Source of the DNA: an uncultured SAR86 cluster bacterium | GTDB lineage: Bacteria; Pseudomonadota; Gammaproteobacteria; Magnimaribacterales; D2472 | NCBI GenBank assembly: GCA_902599315.1 | Contig: CACKEY010000004.1 | Coordinates: forward strand, 1-64,000 | Direction of reading: 5' to 3' | Length of the DNA: 64,000 nucleotides | Shown here: in pieces, positions 53,187-61,581 of the stretch | Position numbering within the stretch: the first letter of the stretch is position 1 | Layout: every line of letters starts with the position of its first letter | Made by a program: the position numbers and the translations under genes | Notes under the pieces: model-generated | Database searches by the model: none | The model's input: only the letters and a program-made list of their open reading frames with translations | Told to the model about the DNA's origin: nothing

Positions 53187-54290
53187 TTATTCAGTTAAGT
53201 TTACGATTATTCCTTCGCTAGGATTGATTTTTCCATCAACCATTTCTTTATAAGTACTGGTAAAGTTTTCTAAGCCATGAATTTCCTTGATCTGCATCCA
53301 CGTTTTACTTTGCAGCGCTCTAGCGGCCATGAAGGAATTTGTTTTTTTTGCATAATCATCATGTCCCCAGTCTCCAATTCGCTTTTGAATGTGGGCTGGA
53401 GCGAAAAAGAATTCTGTTCTTTCTCTTAGCATCGCTTGCCCTAAAGCATCTTCTGCAGTGGTTCCATTGTCCCAATGAGTCATGCCAACAGTTAAACACT
53501 TTATCATTTTACCCCCAAGCTCTCCATGAAGTTTTCCTAATATTTCTCTGTTGCCTGCCATATCAACCATTATAGAGCCAGCAGAATAATCTATATTCTT
53601 AAGCTCATCATATGAAATTACCTGATCATAACAGCCCAAACTTTCTATAAATTTTGTATTTCTTGCAGATGTTAAGCCAACAATTTTTGGCGAATTATCT
53701 ATATCGGCTAAACCCTGAGCCAGACCAATTGCTGTTTTGCTTGAAGCGCAAATAATAATTATTTGAGATGCTCCAAAATAGGCATCTTCTGCTAAAGCGT
53801 CACATAAACAAAATGCTGTAATATGCAGTGGAAATAAAAGTGCTCTGATTGCATCCATCGATGCATCATAGTTTTGATCTCCATCAAGTCTGATGTAATT
53901 ATTATAAACAGGCGGTAATTCTTTTCGATGTTCTTTACCATCACTAAAACTTTGATTTGAGATTTTAGTTGGCTTTAAAGTTAGTGAGTTTGCAGCTGGG
54001 AAATAACCAAACAGTCGCTCTCCAATATTTAAACCTTCGATATTTGAATCAGTAATTTCTGCAAATCCCCACACAGGTATGCAGCCCCATTCATTCTTTT
54101 CGTCATACCCTGCTGGAAAAAATTTCCAATATCCAATGGTATCCCCCGCTACTCCATAAGTAACGTTATTTGCTGTAAAAGCATAACTTTCAATCTTGAC
54201 AGCAATTTCATCATCATCAATTACAGTTGAATCAATATCTACAATTCTTGATTGTGTTAAGTCAGATTTTAAAGTTTGAAATTGATTCAC
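53187..54290 (-). CDS. DUF2855 family protein
   Basis: 367 residues. The organisation resembles medium-chain dehydrogenases: an N-terminal barrel part with NNVTYGVAGDTIGYWKFFP and a Rossmann part around 180-280 (ICASSKTAIGLAQGL, VGLTSARNTKFIESLG). The GxGxxG loop is replaced by SSKTAIG, so dinucleotide binding would be unusual. DUF2855 has no established function; members often occur in lipid or ketone catabolic regions. GTG start at 54290; the Shine-Dalgarno is weak. Confidence 0.83.
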   Translation of the reverse strand: MNQFQTLKSDLTQSRIVDIDSTVIDDDEIAVKIESYAFTANNVTYGVAGDTIGYWKFFPAGYDEKNEWGCIPVWGFAEITDSNIEGLNIGERLFGYFPAANSLTLKPTKISNQSFSDGKEHRKELPPVYNNYIRLDGDQNYDASMDAIRALLFPLHITAFCLCDALAEDAYFGASQIIIICASSKTAIGLAQGLADIDNSPKIVGLTSARNTKFIESLGCYDQVISYDELKNIDYSAGSIMVDMAGNREILGKLHGELGGKMIKCLTVGMTHWDNGTTAEDALGQAMLRERTEFFFAPAHIQKRIGDWGHDDYAKKTNSFMAARALQSKTWMQIKEIHGLENFTSTYKEMVDGKINPSEGIIVNLTE

Positions 54291-54309
54291 GGTATTATCC
54301 CAATATTAT

Positions 54310-54774
54310 TTATTTTTGTATCAGTGAAAGACTGAAAAGTATTATTAAAAGAAAAGCTACAAGGGGAGCACCGACTTCACCAGGAGTAGCACCAACTGTA
54401 TAAACCCCTTGAATAGTGATGTCTTCCCTTATCAAAGGATATCCAAATGCTCTAAAACTCCATTCAAATAACCATAGTAAATACATTAATGGAATGAGTG
54501 CTCTGTATCGAAAAATAACAATCCAGCATATAAGACAAATTATTAACTGCGCAAAACCCCATAGGGAAAAAAATCTATAAATTAACAACATAGGGTCAGC
54601 GTTACCTTCAATGGATAAAAAATTTCCTATTTCATGAAATCCATATTTCTCAAAAAGCATATGAATGATTGATCTCCATGTCATCAAAAGTGTGAATAAA
54701 ATGAATCCCCAAAGAGCTATATTATGGCCATTAAAGTTATTATCAGCCACCAGGGGAAAGATTTTGTTAAACAC
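54310..54774 (-). CDS. Four-helix membrane protein, family unknown
   Basis: 154 residues with hydrophobic segments at about 20-38, 66-88, 90-106 and 132-152. Between the third and fourth helices is a conserved-looking loop YPLIREDITIQGVYTVGATP. I do not recognise a family. GTG start shares a base with the TAG of the DUF1330 gene, so translation is probably coupled. It lies between DUF1330 and DUF2855 genes in the accessory operon. Confidence 0.7.
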   Translation of the reverse strand: MFNKIFPLVADNNFNGHNIALWGFILFTLLMTWRSIIHMLFEKYGFHEIGNFLSIEGNADPMLLIYRFFSLWGFAQLIICLICWIVIFRYRALIPLMYLLWLFEWSFRAFGYPLIREDITIQGVYTVGATPGEVGAPLVAFLLIILFSLSLIQK

Positions 54775-55187
54775 TACATAGCACCTTCTTTTGTTTCTAT
54801 ATTTAATTGCCCAAGCAACCCAGCAGATCTATGTTTTTCACTTTCTTGATAATCTTTATCCATCATCATTTCTAGCATAGCTTTTCTGTTAGGGTATCTC
54901 GCAATCGCAACACTGTCCCATAAATCCTCAACTTCTCCGAGCATTAATCGGCTAACATCTCCACCAAAAATTATCTCAGCTCCAACTTTTTTTAAATGTT
55001 CTTTTACTTCAGTTGCATAGATAAAATATGCCTCCCTGCCTGAAAGCTTTGAATCTCTTCCATCAGCATACTCTGCTTTATCTTTAAACTTTAAAAGATT
55101 TACCATTGATATTGGTGAGTCACTATCGCCCTCAAGGAATCCATCCATTTGCTCTTGATTAGGCATTAGCATATTTTTAACTTTCAT
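54774..55187 (-). CDS. DUF1330 family protein
   Basis: 137 residues, a dimeric alpha-beta barrel fold. Recognised by PISMVNLLKFKDKAEYADGRD, the YGREAY-like SGREAYFIYA, and VAIARYPNRKAMLEMMMDKDYQ. DUF1330 proteins are small cytosolic proteins of unknown activity, related in fold to antibiotic monooxygenases. A GGGAGAG ribosome site precedes the ATG. It lies 2 bp after a GST gene. Confidence 0.85.
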   Translation of the reverse strand: MKVKNMLMPNQEQMDGFLEGDSDSPISMVNLLKFKDKAEYADGRDSKLSGREAYFIYATEVKEHLKKVGAEIIFGGDVSRLMLGEVEDLWDSVAIARYPNRKAMLEMMMDKDYQESEKHRSAGLLGQLNIETKEGAM

Positions 55188-55189
55188 TG

Positions 55190-55804
55190 TTACTCTCCCA
55201 TGGTTATAGCTTTTTTGAATGCAGGTCTATCAGCAATCCTTGCAACATAATCTTTTATATTTTGCATCTCATCATTTACGCAACCAAGTCTATTTGCCAT
55301 AAAACAAGAATGTCCGAGCATCAAATCTGCAGCAGAAAAATCTCCAATTAAATAATCTTTATCTGCAAGATTTTCATTTACTGGAGCTAAAGATTTTGTT
55401 AGAAGGTTTTTCGCTTGATTTAATACAACTTCATCTCTTCTATCAGGTGGTAATAAAATTGTTTGAACTACAATTTGATTCATAGGAGGCATGACCATAC
55501 CCTCACAGTAGTGATACCACTGAAGATAAAAAGGAAATTCAGGAGCATCTGAATTAGGTTTCAAGCCTCCATTTTTATGTCTCTCAAGAACATAATCAAT
55601 TATTGCACCAGATTCAAAAATTGAAATATCGCCATCTTCTAATACAGGAACTCTTCCTAGTGCATGTCTGGATCTATGCTCTGGTGATTTCAGGCCTTCT
55701 TTGGTGAATGGCATTATATTTACCTCATATTCCAGACCTAACTCCTCTAAAAGCCAAACTACCCTTCCCGATCTAGTTCCAGCAACAAAATGTACTTTTA
55801 ACAT
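55190..55804 (-). CDS. Glutathione S-transferase family protein (1)
   Basis: 204 residues. Thioredoxin-like N-terminal domain starts KVHFVAGTRSGRVVWLLEELG, contains GRVPVLEDGDISIFESGAI (cis-Pro and the glutathione gamma-Glu ESGAI site) and is followed by an all-helical C-terminal domain with the N-capping region FSAADLMLG. The SRSGR stretch puts a Ser or Thr near the catalytic position, fitting theta/beta-like classes. AGGAGG upstream supports the ATG at 55804. First of three adjacent GST-type genes; xenobiotic or lipid electrophile conjugation is a reasonable role. Confidence 0.9.
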   Translation of the reverse strand: MLKVHFVAGTRSGRVVWLLEELGLEYEVNIMPFTKEGLKSPEHRSRHALGRVPVLEDGDISIFESGAIIDYVLERHKNGGLKPNSDAPEFPFYLQWYHYCEGMVMPPMNQIVVQTILLPPDRRDEVVLNQAKNLLTKSLAPVNENLADKDYLIGDFSAADLMLGHSCFMANRLGCVNDEMQNIKDYVARIADRPAFKKAITMGE

Positions 55805-55817
55805 TTCTTCCTCCTTT

Positions 55818-56501
55818 TTATTTTTTTACCATTTTTTCGGCATTCTTTGTAAACTCTTTCATTTTTTCATCGTTATTTAGAAGTTTTTCAATCTTTATAG
55901 GAACTGCAATACCTTTAAGCATTCCAGGCTGCTCATACATTGCTTTTCTCCATCGCTCAAGGTGGTCTAGTCCATCAACTGAAATTCCTGACCATTTGTA
56001 TGTTCTTACCCAACACCAATTAGCAATATCTGCTATTGAGTAGTCTGTTGCAAGCCACTCCTGTTTAGCTAAATGGTTGTCAAGCACTTCAAATAATCTT
56101 CTGCCTTCATTTTGGTATCGATCTATGGCCGGCTGAATTTTTTCTGGAAAATACCGAAAAAAGACATTTGCTTGACCCATCATAGGTCCAACTCCGCCCA
56201 TCTGAAACATCAACCATTCTAGAACTTTTGCTTTTTCATTTAGATCACTCGGCATGAGCTTCCCAGTTTTTTCTGCAAGATAAATCATGATGGCTCCTGA
56301 TTCAAAAATAGCCAAATTGTTTGCATCCCTGTCCACAATTGCAGGAATTCTTCCATTAGGACTAATTGCAAGAAAATCAGGCTTCTTTTGCTCATTCTTG
56401 GATAAATTAATGACATGGGTTTCATAATCTAATTCCATGGCTTCCAGCGTGCATGAAACTTTATGACCGTTGGGGGTTGGGGCTGTATAAAAATCAATCA
56501 T
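55818..56501 (-). CDS. Glutathione S-transferase family protein (2)
   Basis: 227 residues. N-terminal [21 protein letters not shown] resembles YfcG/YghU-type disulfide-bond oxidoreductases and nu-class GSTs, which use Thr and Asn. Then [13 protein letters not shown] and [19 protein letters not shown] (glutathione-binding) and an all-helical domain with [18 protein letters not shown] 6 nt before the ATG. Its start overlaps the end of the next GST-like gene by 8 bp, so the two are co-translated. Substrate unknown. Confidence 0.9.
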   Translation of the reverse strand: MIDFYTAPTPNGHKVSCTLEAMELDYETHVINLSKNEQKKPDFLAISPNGRIPAIVDRDANNLAIFESGAIMIYLAEKTGKLMPSDLNEKAKVLEWLMFQMGGVGPMMGQANVFFRYFPEKIQPAIDRYQNEGRRLFEVLDNHLAKQEWLATDYSIADIANWCWVRTYKWSGISVDGLDHLERWRKAMYEQPGMLKGIAVPIKIEKLLNNDEKMKEFTKNAEKMVKK

Positions 56502-57543
56502 TTTTGCTCCTTACAATTAAATTCTCACATCCAGTCTTCTCTAAAAAATTTATAATTTGTTTTTGGTCATCTTCATTTAAAGAACTAAACTCATCATTAA
56601 TCCATTTCAAGCATTTTGCTTGATAGGGAAAGCTTTGTTGCTCCCATTCAGTGCCATCAATATTAGTTTTCCAAATTTTTTCTTTTGCATCAATAGCATT
56701 AGCATTTGCCAGTAGTGCAGGAATGTAAACTTTGCCTATTTCTTGAAAAAGATCAGACAAATTGTTTTCAACATCCTCAAAATTTATCCAATCTTCTTGA
56801 TGAACGTCTATCCCACTCATGTCCTCCATTTGATCGATCCAAGCGATAACTCGAGGAGACAAGGCATGTGCGATATTACTTGATGTAGGATCAAAACCAA
56901 CTAATTGGGTAAGCTGTCCATAAATTGCATAATCTGATGATGAAGGACGTTTACCAAACAAATATGGATTAAGTGACAAACAATGATCAAGTTTTTTTAA
57001 AAACCTTTTATAACTAGCTTCAATTATAGGAGCAGTTTTTTGATTAGAACCTACAACCCATAAACGACTAGTCTGCAATTCAGAAATATATTTTTTAAAT
57101 TCCAAGTGGCTCGCATCGTCTAAACCTACGTCATGCATGAGAGGCAAAATAGTCCCCGCCTTTTCTATATCATTTGAAAAATGCCATCGGTAATGGAACA
57201 TGTATTTAGTTACCCACTCATCACCAAAATCTTCAAGAACATAATTTAAAAAATTTAATTTTGGATCAGAAGGAATTACGCTCCTTGAAGTAAATTCATT
57301 TTCTAGATGACGAATAATTGGAGTTGAATCTGTAATAGCCTTATTCTGACCATCAACATTAAATATAATTACTGGTAGAAGCATTGGCTTTGGTTCTTCT
57401 AATTTCATCTTTTTGATTAAGTTTCGAGGATCTCCCCACTCAACTGTATAATAAATTCTTCGATACCTCATTAATGCAAGCATCTTTCTGGTATAAGGCG
57501 ATGCTGGATTGCCTACCACTGGTATAGGATTTAGGCTTTTCAT
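56494..57543 (-). CDS. Long GST-like protein (3)
   Basis: 349 residues from the ATG at 57543, about 130 longer than the neighbouring GSTs. N-terminal thioredoxin-like domain has [19 protein letters not shown] and [14 protein letters not shown], with LPVIIF for the cis-Pro loop. A helical C-domain runs to about residue 250 ([19 protein letters not shown]). A further 100-residue extension (about 250-349), rich in Asn, Glu and Trp, matches nothing I recognise. It begins 2 nt after the stop of the upstream flavoprotein gene. Role unknown; glutathione binding is plausible. Confidence 0.82.
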   Translation of the reverse strand: MKSLNPIPVVGNPASPYTRKMLALMRYRRIYYTVEWGDPRNLIKKMKLEEPKPMLLPVIIFNVDGQNKAITDSTPIIRHLENEFTSRSVIPSDPKLNFLNYVLEDFGDEWVTKYMFHYRWHFSNDIEKAGTILPLMHDVGLDDASHLEFKKYISELQTSRLWVVGSNQKTAPIIEASYKRFLKKLDHCLSLNPYLFGKRPSSSDYAIYGQLTQLVGFDPTSSNIAHALSPRVIAWIDQMEDMSGIDVHQEDWINFEDVENNLSDLFQEIGKVYIPALLANANAIDAKEKIWKTNIDGTEWEQQSFPYQAKCLKWINDEFSSLNEDDQKQIINFLEKTGCENLIVRSKND

Positions 57544-57545
57544 AA

Positions 57546-58469
57546 TCAAAATGTCTGGGAAGACATTTTTTTACAAGTCTGATTGAATTCTAAAATAGTT
57601 TCTTCAATGATTTGTGATACGGGTTTAATTTGATCAATTAAACCTGCTGATTGCCCAGTCAGAGCTGGTGCGGCATTCATATCGCCCCCAAAATAAAGAT
57701 CTTGAATCTTCATCATATCTGTCATTTCCATGACTCCAGCCTCATGAATTTTTTCTGTAAATTCAGTTTTTAAAGCACGGATACATGGCTTAGATTTTTT
57801 GTTAAGAATCCAAGTTCCCTGCTCATTAGAGTCAAGAATTGAATTCTTAAAATTGTCGTGAACTGGACTCTCTTTCGATGATACAAACCTTGTTCCCATT
57901 TGGATGCCTTCAGCTCCGGCAGCAAATGCAGCAGCCATACCTACTCCATCTACTATTCCTCCCGCAGCAATGATTGGCAAATCTGTATGTTTTCTGATTG
58001 CTTGAATTAAAACTATTAAACCTACTTCCTCTGGACTTTTAAATCCACCTCCTTCAGTTCCTTCAATAACCAGACCATCAACTCCTGCATCCACGGCCTT
58101 TATGGCTCCAGCTACGCTAGGCACAGCATGAAAAACTTTTACTCCAGCATCTTTTAAGATATGAATATATTTACCAGGATCGCCAGCAGAGGTTGTAACA
58201 AACTTGATCCCTTGCTCAAGCACTAATTCAATCATGCTCTCATCCCTTAAAAATAAAAGAGGCAAATTAACACCAAAAGGTTTATCAGTAAGTTTTGACA
58301 TAGCTAAGATCTCTGCCTTGCAATTTTCAGTCTCACCTGATGAAGTTTCAATAATGCCAAATCCGCCTGCATTTGAAACGGCTGCTGCTAGCTGACTTCT
58401 TGCAATCCATCCCATTGGAGCTTGGATAATTGGATATTTAACACCTAAAATTTCTGCAACTCTATTCAT
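57546..58469 (-). CDS. Nitronate monooxygenase-like flavoprotein lacking the catalytic His
   Basis: 307 residues, FMN TIM barrel. PIIQAPMGWIARSQLAAAVSNAGGFG is the N-terminal signature (13-38) and IAAGGIVDGVGMAAAFAAGAEG with MGTRFVSS forms the FMN phosphate site. At the place where family members have G-G-H it reads EGGGFKSPEE, so Phe143 replaces the active-site His that the paralogue 7 kb away keeps. Activity may differ, for example as an enoyl or quinone reductase. It lies 4 bp after the saccharopine dehydrogenase-like gene. Confidence 0.87.
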   Translation of the reverse strand: MNRVAEILGVKYPIIQAPMGWIARSQLAAAVSNAGGFGIIETSSGETENCKAEILAMSKLTDKPFGVNLPLLFLRDESMIELVLEQGIKFVTTSAGDPGKYIHILKDAGVKVFHAVPSVAGAIKAVDAGVDGLVIEGTEGGGFKSPEEVGLIVLIQAIRKHTDLPIIAAGGIVDGVGMAAAFAAGAEGIQMGTRFVSSKESPVHDNFKNSILDSNEQGTWILNKKSKPCIRALKTEFTEKIHEAGVMEMTDMMKIQDLYFGGDMNAAPALTGQSAGLIDQIKPVSQIIEETILEFNQTCKKMSSQTF

Positions 58470-58473
58470 CGAA

Positions 58474-59643
58474 TTAATTTTCCAGATTAAATTCTAGTCC
58501 TGCATTGGCTTCCAACCTAGCAATTAAATTTTCTCCCATTGAAGGTGCAGGGGTGTATATACCACCATCTAGTTTAGAACATTCTTTGATCAAACAAATT
58601 GCACTTTCAGCGATCATCTTAGAAGTAGATCCATATCCTGGATCTAAATCTCCTTTGACTGATGCATGCATCACAGAACCATCATCTAAATCAGCACAAA
58701 ATAAAACATCGTAATTACCATTCTCAATTGATTCTCTTGATGGCCCTTCTCCGGGCTCGGGTGCATCAGCCAAAGGATTCATTTTACTAACAAAATCTGC
58801 TGCTGCTTTACCTTCTTCACCTGTGCCTTGAATCCACATTTCGTTATAACAAAAATTTTTTCCATACATGTGTCCCATCAAGGCATTAGATCTATGAATA
58901 TTCTTAGTATTTATAGGCGCCATAAAAAATGGGGCTACCCAGGTTTCTAACTTTTCGTCGAATAAAGGCTTATTATCTCGAGGTTGTTCAGGTCCTATAT
59001 ATCCATTTGATAAAGCAAAGGGGTTTGCAAGCACTTCAAACAATTCAGGCTTCTTTTTGAGCGAAGCCATGGTTGCACCTAAGGAAGCTGCAGTACCTCC
59101 AGAAAACTCACCATTCATTGCCCGCACTCTTCCTCTTATGTTCAAAGCAGGTTTACCATGTTGAGAAATTACTTCTTTTTGCAGAAAATAGACTCCTAAA
59201 TCAAAAGGTATGCTGTCAAAGCCACAAGAAAAAACTATCCTCGAACCAGTTTCTTGAGCTAGAGCAGAATATTCATTGATCATCTCATGCATCCAACCAG
59301 GCTCACCGCAAAGATCAACATAATCAGTTCCGTGCATAGCACATTGTTTAATAATATTTAGGCCATACAGCTGATATGGGCCCACAGTTGTAAGAACGCA
59401 CTTTGTTTGTTGTACCATTTCAGCAATACTAGATTCATTATTACTATCAACAATTAATAAAGGTACGTCATTCGATATGCCTATTGCTTCCTTGACTGCG
59501 GTCAATTTTTCTTTCGATCTTCCTGCAATTGCCCATGAAATACTTTGATCTTGACCGTATTGCTTATGCATGTATTCAGCGACCAGCTTTCCGGTAAAAC
59601 CTGAAGCTCCATATATAATGATATCAAAATTCTTATTACTCAT
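58474..59643 (-). CDS. Saccharopine dehydrogenase-like NAD(P)-binding reductase
   Basis: 389 residues. Rossmann loop IYGASGFTGKLVAEYM near residue 10, AGRSKEKL favouring NADP(H), then TVGPYQLYG and DLCGEPGWM, the hallmarks of the trans-acting enoyl reductase/saccharopine dehydrogenase-like family. In mycobacteria a homologue reduces polyketide lipid intermediates; here the neighbour is an acyl-CoA synthetase, suggesting action on an acyl substrate. True saccharopine dehydrogenase activity is unlikely. GGGAGAG precedes the ATG. Confidence 0.87.
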   Translation of the reverse strand: MSNKNFDIIIYGASGFTGKLVAEYMHKQYGQDQSISWAIAGRSKEKLTAVKEAIGISNDVPLLIVDSNNESSIAEMVQQTKCVLTTVGPYQLYGLNIIKQCAMHGTDYVDLCGEPGWMHEMINEYSALAQETGSRIVFSCGFDSIPFDLGVYFLQKEVISQHGKPALNIRGRVRAMNGEFSGGTAASLGATMASLKKKPELFEVLANPFALSNGYIGPEQPRDNKPLFDEKLETWVAPFFMAPINTKNIHRSNALMGHMYGKNFCYNEMWIQGTGEEGKAAADFVSKMNPLADAPEPGEGPSRESIENGNYDVLFCADLDDGSVMHASVKGDLDPGYGSTSKMIAESAICLIKECSKLDGGIYTPAPSMGENLIARLEANAGLEFNLEN

Positions 59644-59670
59644 AAGACTCTCCCTTTTAAAATTATTGAA

Positions 59671-61479
59671 TCAGTATCCCGCTTGCTCAGAATTAATTGT
59701 TTGCAACCATTTAATATCTAAAACTTCATAATTAGCAGAATTAGGTTTCAAACAGTAAATTGGATCTGTGACTTTACTAATATCAAAAGCTTCATTTCTT
59801 AAATCATTTTTCTTCAGCTTAAAAGTTCCAGTTGTATCCATTTCCTGAATAATTCTTATAAAAAGAGGACGAGCATATTTAGGCAGGCTATTTTCTACAT
59901 ATTCTGAAAAAGCTTGCCAATCGAAGCTTACAGAATCCTCAAGACTAAATGCTGCCATGCCTGCCCTGCCCTCACACCCAGGAATCTTAACCCCGTAAAC
60001 ATTTGACATATTGACATCTTGAAAACCATTTAAAATCTCTCCTACCTCATTAGTAGAAACATTTTCTGACTTCCATCTAAATGTATCGCCAACCCTATCT
60101 ACAAATTGGTAATGAGTTTTACCCAACGCATAGCCTACATCAACGGTTTTAATTAAATCGCCTGTATTAAACCAAGCATCATCTTCTTCAAATACATCTC
60201 TTAATATCTTTTTTTCAGTGGCTTGAGCATCTGTGTAACCATTAAAAACTGCATTAGGGCCAATCCTTACAATCAGCAAACCAGGATCATGCGTAACTAT
60301 CTTTTTACAAAAGCCATCAGCACCTTTCAAAATATTATCTTCGGCAACATCATACTCAATTAAAGCAACATCAGCGTTGGTCATTCCAATAGTTTTATCC
60401 TTATTTAAAAGATTCATGAATAACGCATTTCCCTCACTTGCTCCATAAATCTCAACAATTCTTTCAACTGCAAATCTATCTTTAAATGTGTCCCAAACAT
60501 CTGGTCTGAGACCATTACCAACCATTACTTTTAATGGATTATTGAGCTCAGCTGGAGATGGATTATGGTTAGCCAGGTATCTACAAAGCTCGCCTATATA
60601 TACAAGAGCAGTAGTATTATACTTTCGAACTTCTTCCCAAAAAGTAGACGCAGAAAATTTTCTTTTAATAAAAGTGGATGCTCCAGCTTGGATAACTGCG
60701 CAAAGGCCTAACAAAAGACCAGTTGAATGGTAGAGAGGAAGGCTATTATGCATACAATCATTTTCGTCAATGCGATAACCGGCCATTTTTATATTTATTG
60801 AGGCAGCCAAAAGTTTTTGATTAGGGCAAATTGCCGCTTTTGGAACTCCTGTTGTACCAGAAGTAAAGATATAACATGCTATATCTTTTGCTTTTACTGA
60901 ATTAGTTTCATCAAGGTTATGATCATTCTTATGGTCTATAGCAGCGCTTAAATCCATGGCCCAATTTGGCAAAGGATATTTATCAGTATCTTCAACCCAT
61001 AAAAAATCTTCTTGCTTGGAGATATTAATCTTGTCTAAAACATCCTCCAGTGGTTGTGAACGCTCTGCACCAAAAATACATTTAATTGAATCAGATGAAT
61101 TTATGCAATGGATTAATGGATCACCAGTTAAACTCGTATTAATTAAGACGGCTATTGCGCCAATTTTATTTAAGGCCAGCAAAGATACTACAAAGCTTGG
61201 TCTATTTTCCATAAACAGAACAATTCTGTCGCCATGATTGACTCCCGTTTTATTAAGATATCTTGCTAGGGCATTTGCTGCTTTATTCGTTCGATCGTAG
61301 GTCCAATCCTCATTTTCAAAATATAAAAATGGCCTATCCGGAAATTTCGCTGAAGTGTCTTGAAAAGAGTGCGCTAAGGAAGCATTATCTTCAGGATCAG
61401 GAAATTTATATCTAAGGACTGGAATTAGATACCTTAGCTCGCCCAAAACTCTGAAAAATTCTTTAATCTGATCAAACAT
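59671..61479 (-). CDS. Very-long-chain/long-chain acyl-CoA synthetase (FATP-like)
   Basis: Activates fatty acids to acyl-CoA through acyl-AMP. 602 residues, ANL superfamily. P-loop YIFTSGTTGVPKA at about 203-215, the Y-G-A/S-T-E-like EIYGASEGN, WFNTGDL, and the C-terminal catalytic Lys in GTFKLKKNDLR. The FATP group signature RFVDRVGDTFRWKSENVST is present as QFVDRVGDTFRWKSEN. First gene of the 13-gene minus-strand unit, 28 bp before the saccharopine dehydrogenase-like gene. GGGGA precedes the ATG, and a strong promoter lies about 30 bp upstream. Confidence 0.92.
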   Translation of the reverse strand: MFDQIKEFFRVLGELRYLIPVLRYKFPDPEDNASLAHSFQDTSAKFPDRPFLYFENEDWTYDRTNKAANALARYLNKTGVNHGDRIVLFMENRPSFVVSLLALNKIGAIAVLINTSLTGDPLIHCINSSDSIKCIFGAERSQPLEDVLDKINISKQEDFLWVEDTDKYPLPNWAMDLSAAIDHKNDHNLDETNSVKAKDIACYIFTSGTTGVPKAAICPNQKLLAASINIKMAGYRIDENDCMHNSLPLYHSTGLLLGLCAVIQAGASTFIKRKFSASTFWEEVRKYNTTALVYIGELCRYLANHNPSPAELNNPLKVMVGNGLRPDVWDTFKDRFAVERIVEIYGASEGNALFMNLLNKDKTIGMTNADVALIEYDVAEDNILKGADGFCKKIVTHDPGLLIVRIGPNAVFNGYTDAQATEKKILRDVFEEDDAWFNTGDLIKTVDVGYALGKTHYQFVDRVGDTFRWKSENVSTNEVGEILNGFQDVNMSNVYGVKIPGCEGRAGMAAFSLEDSVSFDWQAFSEYVENSLPKYARPLFIRIIQEMDTTGTFKLKKNDLRNEAFDISKVTDPIYCLKPNSANYEVLDIKWLQTINSEQAGY

Positions 61480-61509
61480 TTTTCCCCAAAAAATGAAATT
61501 AGATATATA

Positions 61510-61538
61510 TTTATATAGATAAAAGAAGATTCTATCAA
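61510..61538 (-). promoter_or_regulatory. Strong promoter for the 61479-49971 accessory operon
   Basis: Minus strand TTGATA (61533-61538), exactly 17 bp, then TATAAA (61510-61515). Start predicted near 61503, leaving a leader of about 24 nt. Confidence 0.65.
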
Positions 61539-61581
61539 ATATCCTTTAGAACTTTGAAACTATATCTAAGAATTTCGGGCA

